This document shows positions 47,673 to 57,300 of a DNA stretch of 64,000 bases, piece by piece. A program made the position numbers and the translations under genes. Position 1 is the first letter of the stretch. Each line of letters starts with the position of its first letter. This stretch comes from Eukaryota sp. TZLM1-RC (Eukaryota > Metamonada: BaSk clade): positions 558,001 to 622,000 of the forward strand of contig JAUPSS010000009.1 in the NCBI GenBank assembly GCA_040285825.1, read 5' to 3'. The notes below the pieces were generated by a model, which worked only from the letters and a program-made list of their open reading frames with translations, made no database searches and was not told the DNA's origin.

Positions 47673-49883
47673 TTAAGCAATGTACCTGTAGACTCTAGCT
47701 AGGCCTTGTGACCCTTGGACCCTTTCGCAATACTCTCGGTCAATTAAAGTGTCAATTCGTTCCTTAATAAAAGCATGAGATGGAATGAACAAATGTGCTA
47801 CGAAACACTGAACTTCGTGCACCAAGGTTGAAACATCAATTTCACGATCTCTTTTCAGAACTCTAACAATCGCGGCATCTGTGACTTGTTTCCTAGTTTC
47901 AAGTAGTGATTTTTCAGCAGCAGAAACCTCCTCACTCTCATCTTTTATATTTGAATTCAACCTAAAACTCCTGACCCTTCCACTAAATTGAAGATTGATT
48001 ACCACTTCATCCTGGGCCCTGATTTTAGGCTTTCCTGCTTGCTTTGGATTTGATTTATAAAGAACAACAGGTTGTGGAAACCGAGAATCAGGTTTCACCA
48101 GCATTGGTGAAAGAGACTTTGATAAGACCGAAAAACTTAAACCTAAATTAACTTGTAATTCCCCAATGGTAATTCTATCAGGATAAACATAATCATTTAG
48201 AACCAACAAAATCATTGCTTGAATCATGCTACAATGAACTTCATAAATAATTCCTGAATTTGGTATAAAATTCAACACACAAGTTGATTTGTTGGTAACC
48301 ACATCCCACACTCCTTCACTGAAAAAAGCACCACTACCGGAACTTCGTGTATGTTTGTAATAATCAGCGAAACAATTAAACGTAGTCATGAAAACTGAGG
48401 GTATTTTGCACGGAATACCTTTCAATTCTTCTCCTAATTGGCTATGTGAATAAAGTTGTACATCAATCTTTCTTATCGGACAAGTTTCGATAGAAGTACT
48501 ATTCATAAAACCAACAGAAACGTCCCTTGAAGTTTCAAAGCTTCTAAGAACGTACTGTTCTCGTTCAAATTCCATTCCAAACTTTGCTTTAAGTTTTCCC
48601 AAGACCAGTTTCTCTCTGCAAATAGCCGCATCTTTATATGAACAAGGAGTTACTATTCTGTTGACAAAAAGCTTTGTAAATGGTATGAAGAACGAATCCT
48701 TGTTATCGAGATACATAATAAAGCTAATGATATCGTCTGTTTCGGTGTTGAAGAGGGCATCTTGCACTGTACCAGGATCAAGTGAAAGAAGGTTATCTAG
48801 CCGGCGCAGTAAGATCCAATGAAAATTATTTCTGTTAAAAAAATCTTTGAAAATTAAATGAAAATCGTTGATCATTGTTTGATTGTTCTCAAAGCAATTT
48901 GGCAAAAGATATTCAATCAAATCCTTGAAAATTTTGATAACTTGAATGACACAAACCCCAATTTTTGAACGATCTTTGCATTGGTGATCTGGAATTTTAA
49001 TTAAATTTAATTGATTTTTCAAACAATTTGGAAATTCGTTGAGCAATCTATTGAACTGTTGAACGTTTGCTCTGACTAAAGAGTAGAAACATTGCAGTAA
49101 TTGACCATTTTCTTGTGGCGAAAGCAACCATTTTCTGACACCATTTGTTACTAATAAATCAAAATAGTCATCAAATAAATTAGTTTTAACAATGTTTTCA
49201 ATAGGTTGGATCATTCTTTTAAGCAAATTATCACGACAGAAAGCACACTCTCTTTCCATTGCTCTGGGAATGTTGAGTAAGTAATCCCCGATCGGCAGTT
49301 GATTATAATCGTCACGTGCACACTCACGATAATAATCAGTCAAAAATGATAAATATGGTTTTTCAAAAATGTCACCAAAAATTTGCTCATTTGGAACAGA
49401 TAATAAAAAACTAACAATCGATGCTAAACTTGAATCACTCACCACTTGGCCATTATGAATGGAATCTAACCTAGTTTGAATCCCCTCTTTAATTTTTCCA
49501 AGTAAGGGCGAATCCAAGGATGAACCAATGAGACCAGTGACGACTGGAATAACACAATGTTCTCTTCTCACGCCAACCATTTCAAATACACAGGAGATGT
49601 AATGGATAGGGTCCTGAAGGTCCTGCCACTTAGAGGCAAGAGTGGGAAGGATGTCTTGTTCTCTGTAAAAGGTAAGAAGTTCCATTTGGGTTGCCTGGGA
49701 AAACTTATAGAGTCTGTAGGACACAAAGTCGTGTAGATTGACGTTCCTGGAGGAGAGATGTCCAATATGAACATATCGATGTATGTCTCTAAAGCAGCAT
49801 ACAGGCGTTTCCTTATTGAGAATGGATAGAATAAAAGGATCGAAGCTTTTGTTCCAAATGACCAAAGGTGATTGTAGTTGCAT
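47673..49883 (-). CDS. Cullin (ubiquitin-ligase scaffold)
   Basis: The protein has 736 residues from ATG 49883. The N-terminal ~350 residues are cullin-repeat helices. The cullin homology domain follows (LVLGKLKAKFGMEFEREQYV; YSHSQLGEELKGIPCKIPS; ITIGELQVNLGLS). The C-terminal winged helix has the neddylation motif: DAAIVRVLKRDREIDVSTLV containing the acceptor lysine, then FIPSHAFIKERIDTLIDREY and the terminal YRYIA. Cullins hold RING and substrate-adaptor subunits of ubiquitin ligases. I cannot assign a subtype. The frame stays open ~60 bases further upstream (TKKRRLEKALLNFK) after an attag acceptor-like site, so a short first exon is possible. Confidence 0.88.
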   Translation of the reverse strand: MQLQSPLVIWNKSFDPFILSILNKETPVCCFRDIHRYVHIGHLSSRNVNLHDFVSYRLYKFSQATQMELLTFYREQDILPTLASKWQDLQDPIHYISCVFEMVGVRREHCVIPVVTGLIGSSLDSPLLGKIKEGIQTRLDSIHNGQVVSDSSLASIVSFLLSVPNEQIFGDIFEKPYLSFLTDYYRECARDDYNQLPIGDYLLNIPRAMERECAFCRDNLLKRMIQPIENIVKTNLFDDYFDLLVTNGVRKWLLSPQENGQLLQCFYSLVRANVQQFNRLLNEFPNCLKNQLNLIKIPDHQCKDRSKIGVCVIQVIKIFKDLIEYLLPNCFENNQTMINDFHLIFKDFFNRNNFHWILLRRLDNLLSLDPGTVQDALFNTETDDIISFIMYLDNKDSFFIPFTKLFVNRIVTPCSYKDAAICREKLVLGKLKAKFGMEFEREQYVLRSFETSRDVSVGFMNSTSIETCPIRKIDVQLYSHSQLGEELKGIPCKIPSVFMTTFNCFADYYKHTRSSGSGAFFSEGVWDVVTNKSTCVLNFIPNSGIIYEVHCSMIQAMILLVLNDYVYPDRITIGELQVNLGLSFSVLSKSLSPMLVKPDSRFPQPVVLYKSNPKQAGKPKIRAQDEVVINLQFSGRVRSFRLNSNIKDESEEVSAAEKSLLETRKQVTDAAIVRVLKRDREIDVSTLVHEVQCFVAHLFIPSHAFIKERIDTLIDREYCERVQGSQGLARVYRYIA

Positions 49884-49991
49884 GGTGAGGTGCTCAACTT
49901 GTTTAAAATTTAATAAGGCCTTCTCCAAACGACGTTTTTTTGTAAAGATCTAATCGATACGTATTTCGACTGCGAAATTCACTAACATATA

Positions 49992-50291
49992 AAATTCACT
50001 CCAGTTTTCAACTTTTTTCTATGTCTACTCACAGGCTGTAAGAGACATGTAGCGTCATTTGCCAAAGACAATCATGATCTTCATCAATGGACTACCTCAC
50101 TTAAATACACCTACTGCTTTCACAGAACAAAGCCTTGCGACTTGATGTATCTAAGTGGATCCACCAAATGCTGCTAAGGCATTTGTAGATCGCACTCAAA
50201 AATTTTTCCAAAAAATTGAAAAACAAATAAAAAACTCAAAAAAATATCAGTTTTTCCAAAGTTTTTGTTCCTGTATGCTCAGGTTCCCCAT
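49992..50291 (-). ncRNA. Candidate guide-RNA region of type B element (copy 2)
   Basis: About 300 bp downstream of the nuclease stop codon are conserved with 22155-22435 at a level comparable to the coding region, despite being non-coding in both copies. Known TnpB and Fanzor systems express a guide RNA from this position, with the guide taken from DNA past the right end. Conservation and position are seen; transcription and folding are inference. An internal difference is a longer form of the segment before acatgtctcttacagcc. Confidence 0.4.
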
Positions 50292-50951
50292 TCACCTTCT
50301 CAACAGAGCATCTGGGCAAATGTAACTTTTCGGCCACAATTCCACTTTCTTCTTAATTTGAATATTTTTTTGCAGCGGGAATACCTCTGTCATATGACAC
50401 TCAGAACAATTACGCATCTGCAATGGGCCTGCTTGAATACTCTCGGCCATGCAACAACTGGACAGTTTGCTTGTATTAAATTGACTGGTTGACAAGTGCT
50501 TCACGTCCTTTTGATAACACAACCATTTTCTGAAAGCCCTTGCTGATCCATATCGATTGACTTTTCGGCAATCAGAAGGGAAATTAGCAGAACCCACAGC
50601 AAGGTAGAGTTTTTCAGGTTGTCCAGCCAGCTTTTGAAATTTGTTGAGACTCTCTGGGAACTGTCTCTCTTTTCGTCTGCGGTTATCAAATTTAATCATT
50701 TTCCATTTGTGGCGATTACTTTCCAAATACACTTTCCTCCTGACCAAATTCCAATGGTTCAAATTTTGGTTGAAATTTTGAACGGAATATTGGTTGGGAG
50801 AGTGTTTACTGGGTGAAGGTTTTGTCATGTATCTCCTGAAAGTTGGACAAGGGATAACTCTACATTGATTATCAGTTGAGAAGTAACCACATAATCTTGA
50901 TTGTCCCAGATCCACGCCAATAAGGGGATGTCTACATCTTCGACGGGGCAT
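50292..50951 (-). pseudogene. Fanzor-like type B RuvC nuclease domain, copy 2
   Basis: The 219-residue frame starts with an arginine-rich stretch (MPRRRCRHP) and RuvC-I (LIGVDLGQSRLCGYF). The middle helices and LAVGSANFPSD strand match copy 1. The RuvC-II glutamate is replaced by glutamine (STSQFNTSKLSSCC). After NCSECHMTEV the RuvC-III motif is scrambled by a small deletion or frameshift (VFPLQKNIQ instead of DRDTSAAKNIQ), so two of three catalytic residues are lost. The NLS-like upstream patch is in a different frame. This copy cannot be an active nuclease, but it shows which regions were originally shared. Confidence 0.65.
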
Positions 50952-51060
50952 TTTTTAGTACCCTTCAACTGTGTTTCTCTGGTTTTGTTGGCATCAGGGT
51001 CACTTTTCACTTCTTTTTTTCAATTTTCGTTTCTTTTTGGGTGGTTCATCCAGAATAATA

Positions 51061-51425
51061 AATAATCTCATAATAAACAAATAATAAATAATCTCAATTT
51101 TGTTACAAACGGTTCATAATTAGCACACAGTACCAATCTTCGTGCTACAATGGTTACAAAAAGTGAAGAATCTGATGACTGATTTTCTCAAACACCCATT
51201 TCCAATAGCAATAAGTGAAGATCTTGATTTAAAACAGCCGAGCTGCATATATTTTTATAAAGATCATTTTCCTACATTCCAGTCAATCGTTTCTGTAACG
51301 GTCGAAGAGTTTTTTTCAAATTTAAAAATTCTTTTCAGGAATATTTATATTTTATATTTTACCATTGAATGATTGGGGAAAGCATCGACTCTATTTTTCT
51401 ACATCAATTTTTGAAAATTCTTCAT
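51061..51425. other. Spacer between mobile elements
   Basis: The spacer is AT-rich and includes tandem-like taataaataatctcat units near 51055-51095. A 76-codon frame at 51142-51372 matches nothing. Confidence 0.3.
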
Positions 51426-52530
51426 TTGATGCAAAAACTTTTTTTTAAAATTTAATTTTATTCAAAACCTATAAATCAACATCTAAAAAATACATCTCGC
51501 CCAAAACAAAAACACTAGATGCAACTCTCTCATAGTGAGAACCAGGAGACAGCAAAGCATCAGAAACCATCTTCAACATCCCCTTAAAAATAGAAAACAC
51601 AATTCTATTTTGCCAAAACAATCTGTTGAAATTTCTCCCAGTTCTTCTCTTTACAATCAATTCAAAATCATCCAAAAAACGTAAAGCAGTTGGTGCAAGT
51701 GAAACAAAAAGGGAAAATACAAATGGATACAAATTGTATTTTGCATGCTGTAGACTGGCCAATTTGGACAAAGGTTCATTGTATTTTTTGAGTTTGAAAT
51801 TTTCAGCATTTGAAAGAGGATTATGAAGTTCAGAATTAACAAGCCTTTCATTTGAGGCATTACAAGGATAAACAGACATTATATCCAATGGAATGAAACT
51901 TCCATCTAATCCAGGTAATATAACATCACCTCTATTATTCTTATGAAAATCATCTTCAGCATCAAACAGATTTGACAACAGAGGTTCCAAGAAGGATTCA
52001 ATTCTATGAGATTTACACATACAATATAACTGGTCTCTTACAGCATCATGAACCTTGCTTCTAAAAGTAATAAAATGTTTACAATTCAACAAATGAGTAG
52101 TTGTAATTTCTCGAGAACATTTACAAATTAAATTATGAGGTAAATTATCAGGCCAGATAAAGGAACGAAATCTCATATTCAGAGTCCAAGCAGAATCGGT
52201 TAAGAGAGTACCATAAACTTGTGGAATTGTTGTTACTAAGGCAGAAGAAGTACTGTCACACATATCTTGTAAAAGATTTGCAAAAGCGGGATTCTTTTTC
52301 TTGGCCAAGCCAAGTCTAACATCAAAATCTAAGCTTTCAAAAATCTTTGATAATTTTTGTTGAAGCTTTTTACAGCAAAACTGTAAATTAAAAAGAGATC
52401 GGTCTGGAATTTCTTGAATTGATTGAGGAAAACATTTGGTCCAAATTTGTGGCGGCAATTTTTCAAGTTCACAAGATAACTCATGCAAATAAGGACTGCA
52501 ATTGGGAACTAACAGATGATCTAGTGTATT
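51426..52530 (-). mobile_element. 5'-truncated LINE with restriction-like endonuclease (copy near-identical to 16.7 kb)
   Basis: The 339-codon frame (52488-51469) and a few upstream codons match the nested LINE at 16.7 kb almost throughout, including the knuckle (LICKC, THLLNCKHF), endonuclease (RGDVILPGL, PLDIMSVYP) and end (LGEMYFLDVDL). The A-rich tail lies at 51425-51460. In the endonuclease core the last residue pair reads VYP where the sister has VDP. Homology ends at 52522 where the other copy continues, so truncation points differ slightly. A possible 8-bp flanking repeat (atttgatg near 51420 and 52530) is weak evidence for a target duplication. Confidence 0.85.
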
Positions 52531-52539
52531 TGATGATGT

Positions 52540-53690
52540 TTTCTTGTTTGTATTCCAGGAATAAAGCGATCATGTCGAAAGTCTGCAGGTTCTTCGGGTC
52601 TTTCTATTGATCATTTCAAAGCTGCGGTTATTTCGTTGGAAGATTGTCTAATTTTATTAACCAAATTTTTTAATAGAGTTATATGGTCAACACAAATATC
52701 CTGAAGAATTGTGATGTTCACGTTTGACTGCACTCGTAAAAAGCTCAGAAATGGATGTTCGTCCAATTGCAGTTTCTGAAACTTTGCAAAATATTTTTTC
52801 TGCCTGCTGCTTAAATGGATTCAATGAAAAAACAAAAAGAATTTGTCACCGTTCCAACACGGAATTAAGACCACTGATGGAGTTGCTTCAGCAGTGTTTG
52901 CTACAGATGTTATATTTCATCAAAATGAATACAATGTTTGTATGTTGTTGGATTTCAGTAATGCATTCAATTCAATTCATTGTTGCAGTATGCATGGTGC
53001 TTTGTTAAATTATTTGCCAAAATTAATGCTCTATTTTTAAACAACTTAGAGCACAAATTTCAATTTGCATTTTGGTGATTGTATATTGAAATCATCAAGT
53101 GGTGTAAAGCAAGGAGATCCTTTAGGACCTCTGCTGTTGTGTTTGGCCATTCATGATATTTTATTGCAAATTCAAGAGATGTTTCCTTCGCTAAAAATGA
53201 TTGTCTATATGGATGACGTTGTTCTTTCAGGTGACTTAAATATTGTGGAAAAAGCAACTGTATGTTTCAAAGAATTATTTAACAAAATTGGCCTCCAACT
53301 AAATTTGCTGAAATGTGATTTACTTTCGTATTCTGCAGTTTCTACATAAGTAGATGGTATTGAAACTCAAACCACATTATATTCAATTGATGCAATTCGT
53401 CATTTGTGTTCGTTTTGAGGAAAAAAATATAAGACCATTATAAGACTGTGTTTCAGTGCCAACTTTAATCATATATTTCGATCTACAAATCCTCTTGTCT
53501 TTTGGCCCAGATCTTCAATGAATTGCGTGCAAAAGTTTTGTCTCAATTACTGGGATGTAAAATGTTGCAAATTCCAGACCATGCTTTTCTTAGTCCACAT
53601 TATGGCGGTTGAGGTTGGACGAAGGCTTCTTTTCTTACTTCGTGTGCTTTTATTGGTGGATGCAGAACTGCAAGCTTTAAGTTTTTAAAG
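52540..53690 (+). mobile_element. Degenerate LINE reverse-transcriptase fragment
   Basis: Broken plus-strand frames give the full order of a non-LTR reverse transcriptase: SSGLSIDHFKAAVISLEDC, MDVRPIAVSETLQNIFSACC, GIKTTDGVASAVFATD, MLLDFSNAFNSIH, SGVKQGDPLGPLLLCLAIHD and MIVYMDDVVLSGDL (catalytic YMDD). Several frameshifts separate these blocks. Further on, 53575-53690 reads HAFLSPHYGG and SCAFIGGCRTA, matching the linker before the C-terminal region in the 59.6 kb family. It lies head to head with the minus-strand copy and just upstream of another reverse transcriptase fragment. Confidence 0.85.
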
Positions 53691-53694
53691 ATTT

Positions 53695-54340
53695 GCAGAT
53701 TGGGAACATTTATTACTAACAACGCAAAGTTCCACTGTTTTTGCATCAAAACAATTGATGGTGCTTCTGTTGCTGCTATTGCCTCTGATACCTTTTTTAA
53801 TGCAGAGGAAAATAATTTTATTTTTAATCTCGACTTTAAAAATGCTTTTAATTCTGTAAAGCAAGAAACAATTTTTGAAGTTATTAAATTTGATTTTCCT
53901 GAGCTATCTAGTTTTTTCTACCATTTTTATGGGAAAGAATCAGATTTAATTTTTAATTCATTTGGTCTTAAATCAACTTCTGGAGTGAAGCAGGGAGATC
54001 CTTTAGGCCCATTATTGTTTTGTTTAGCTATTCACAAAACTTTAAATATCATTAAGCAAAAATACCCTTCTATAAAAATAGTTGCTTATATGGATGATAT
54101 ATCCTTGATTGGTTCATTTGATTTACTGGAATTGGTTGCTCAAGAAATTGCCGATTCATATGAAAATATTGGGCTTCATCTTAATGCCAGCAAATGCCTT
54201 CTGATTGGCTCTTCTGCTTTGCTGTCTCTTGGTTCTCACTATGAGAGAGTTGCATCTAGTGCTTTTGTTTTGGGCGAGATGGATTTTTTAGATGTTGATT
54301 TATAGGTTTTGAATAAAATTAAAATTAAATAAAAAAAATA
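53695..54340 (+). mobile_element. Internally deleted LINE: RT domain fused to C-terminal tail
   Basis: The 201-codon frame 53700-54305 starts within the reverse transcriptase (IDGASVAAIASDTFFN, FNLDFKNAFNSV, GVKQGDPLGPLLFCLAIHK, IVAYMDDISLIG). At LNASKCLLIGSSALLSLGSH it jumps straight to the last ~27 residues of the LINE protein (LGSHYERVASSAFVLGEMDF). The knuckle and endonuclease are missing. The 3' untranslated end (taggttttgaataaaatt with A-rich tail) is intact. The join lies at a short homology (tctgctttgct). The fused frame has no stop, so the deletion is in phase. Confidence 0.85.
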
Positions 54341-54397
54341 CACTAGAAGTTCATTTTTCAATTTTCACAGTTTAAAACATCTTTGTGCAATTGGCCG

Positions 54398-57300
54398 ATG
54401 TCTCTACCTCGGTCTATAAAGCAAATCGAGCTTACTGATATCGAATTACGCTGTGAAAACGAACACTTTACGTTATACTTTGCCTACTTCCAAGGAAACC
54501 CTGTCTGTTGGAAGCAATTCAAACGTCCGTCTTCTGGTACACTAGAGTACATCAAAACAATTCTTACTCTATGCACGGATTCTCCTATCGCACCTTTCTT
54601 TGTTACCCACTACGGTTACACCGAAGAACCCCTTGGTATTGTTATCTCCCAAGAAGAGCTGGCTCTCTCAGAGTATCACCAATACTTCAACACAAAAGAA
54701 CTCTTCGTTGTCATTCAATCTCTCCTTGCAACTCTCTCCTTCCTCCACCAACAAGGAGTCTACCACGGCCGACTTTCTCCAGATAATATTTTCCTTACTT
54801 TCAACCGAGGAACTCTTCATTCAATCAGGCTTTCTCACCCTATTATTCCCACCTCCTCCACCAATTCCATCCCTGCTACCGATCTGACCCAGATTGACGC
54901 TCTGTTGGCTAAGTATTTCAAAGCTTTGGGTAATTGCTACACGGCGCTTGATAGTTATTCTTCAACAATGACAAAGATTGATACAGTTTTATCAAAGGCT
55001 GAAACACCAGTAAAGAAGGAAGAAAAAAGTGTGAACAAGGGTCAAAAAGAAGATCAGAAAGAGGAGAATGACACGTCATCGGTCAAGGAAAGTCAAGCTG
55101 AGTCACTGAAACCGCAGTCAGAACCGCAATCGCCAAGCAAACAAGCAGAGTCAGAAGAATCAGTAGACTTGTCACTATTATTGGAAAGTTCTTCTGATGA
55201 GGATGATTCAGAGTTTTTAACTACCAATCACGACCCTTTAATTGATTTTGATTTGCTTAATTCTGATGATGAGATCCCGATTCAATCAACTGATCCCGAC
55301 TCTTGTTTGAACGATCAAAATCAATCAATCAACGACGGACCCCCCGAGAATTTCAAACAAATTCTCTCCAATGACGATTCCCTTTCCATTGCCCTCCGTA
55401 ATGATGGTTCTGTCTGGTCTTGGGGAAGTAACAAATCAAGGCTGTTGGTTGTTTGTGATGGTGATTTCAGATACGATCCTGTTCAGATTCCAGGGTTGAG
55501 TGGTATACGTTCTATTTGTTTGGGAAAGTACACTGCTTTTGCGATTGATAATCAAGGTAGAGTTTATGCGTGGGGTCAAGGATGGTCAACGGAAGAGGGT
55601 CAAAAAGGAGATGTTTTTTGGTCAGAACCTACGCTACTCAAGACTCTTTCTAAAATTTCCAAAATTTCAGCTGGTCACGATCATTTTCTTGCTTTAACCC
55701 ATAGTGGAAGTGTTTTTGGCTGGGGTAATGGTTTGGTTAATAAGTACATTGGTAATACCACCGAGTCACCACCTCTTACCCCAACCCCAATCTTTTTCAA
55801 GGAGAGGATAGTTGACATTTGTGCTTCTGTTTCTGATTCTTTCGCAGTCGGACAGTCAGGAACTCTCTATGCATGGGGGTCGAATGCTGATTTCTCGTCA
55901 CGTCATGGTGATGGCATGACGTTACCTAAAACTGTCCCAGTCACAATCAAGACAATCAATGACGTCATCTCTATTGTTGCTTCAAAATATGCTGTAATTG
56001 CATTGAAATCTGATGGTTCTGTCTACCAATGGGGAGATCTCTATTGTCACCTGGCGAGAGAACACGTGGCCTACACGACCCCTCAAGAAGTTCCTGAGCT
56101 CTCAAATATTTCAAAGATTGCAATTTCCCAAACCCATTCAGCAGCTCTACGTAACGATGGCGTTTTGTACACTTGGGGATGGAACACAAAGTCTTGTGTA
56201 TCTTTTGAATTACCCGAAGATCGATTCATTCCTCCTTCTGCTGTTTTCCTCTCTGATCCCGTGTTGGATGTTGCTGTAGGACCTCATTACACATCTGTTA
56301 TCATGGAAACTGGGGGTATTCAGGCGTGGGGCAGGAACGATGCTGGGCAATTAGGTGGTGGTTTCATGAAGGAAACTCACTCGTTAGTGATTGTCAAGGT
56401 TCCTGACACAGTTAACAATGATGACGTGATGGAAGAGGATGGTGATCATAGTTCGATTGACCTTCCTTCTTTGGAAGTTGTCATTGAGACACCAGACCTC
56501 ACCTTCCCTTCCCTACCTTCTCACCTTGCCAAAATCTCCACAGGTCAAGATTTTACCGTTGCACTCAAGTCTGATGGCACAGTTTGGTCTTGGGGAAAGA
56601 ACACGTGTCATCAGTTAGGCCATGGAGAAAAGGATGCTAAGTGTTTAATACCAACCAGAGTGCCTGAACTCAATGACGTTGTAGCAATTTACGCTGGCCA
56701 TAATACAGTTCTAGCAAAGCGTAAAGACGAAACTTTCATTGCTTGGGGACGGTACAATGGTAGAGATCGAGAGATACCTGTCCAAACAAAACCAATCCCA
56801 AATGTGAATTATATCGTTGTTGGTGATGATTTCCGTTTGGCTTTGACTAATGATGGGGATGTGTTATCTTGGGGAAAGGGAAAAAGTGGCGTTTTAGGCC
56901 TAGGTTCTACTGATAATCACAAGTCGGCAGTTCGAGTACCAGCGCTTCCAAAAGTTGCTCAGATTGCAGCAGGAAAGGCTCATGCTTTGGCTCTTTCAGA
57001 GAGTGGAAGAGTTTATAGTTGGGGTAACAACGACCACTGCCAGCTAGGTAATGGTTTAAAGGATGCAGGCGAAAAGGCCTACACAACACCATCAAAAATT
57101 GATTGTTTACGTAACATCATCATGATTGCGGCAGGTGACACGTCATCGTTTGCTGTTGATTACAAAGGAAACGTGTACTTTTGGGGAGAAAACAAGGCTT
57201 TTGCTCTTGATTCACAATGGTACACAACTCCGGTCTACTTTGCAAACCTACAAAACCTATGTCACATCTCAGCGTCATCCGATCATGCCCTCTTCCTCAC

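Larger units (their letters stand above)
49992..51060 (-). mobile_element. Fanzor-like (TnpB-related) element type B, copy 2
   Basis: This copy is homologous to the 13.44-13.53 plus 21.48-22.44 kb copy but is not interrupted, so it supplies the empty target site of the gypsy element. In transcription order it contains the NLS-like patch (PPKKKRKL at ~51035), the RuvC domain frame (50951-50292) and the conserved non-coding tail (50291-49992). Similarity ends abruptly at 49992, defining the right end, which lies 108 bp before the cullin start codon on the same strand. The left end is not resolved. Similarity with copy 1 is not evident beyond about 51060. Confidence 0.6.

Noticed and set aside
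51600-51860. Plus- and minus-strand short frames inside the 51.5 kb LINE
   Set aside because: They are shadows of the LINE protein frame, with identical shadows in the 16.7 kb copy.
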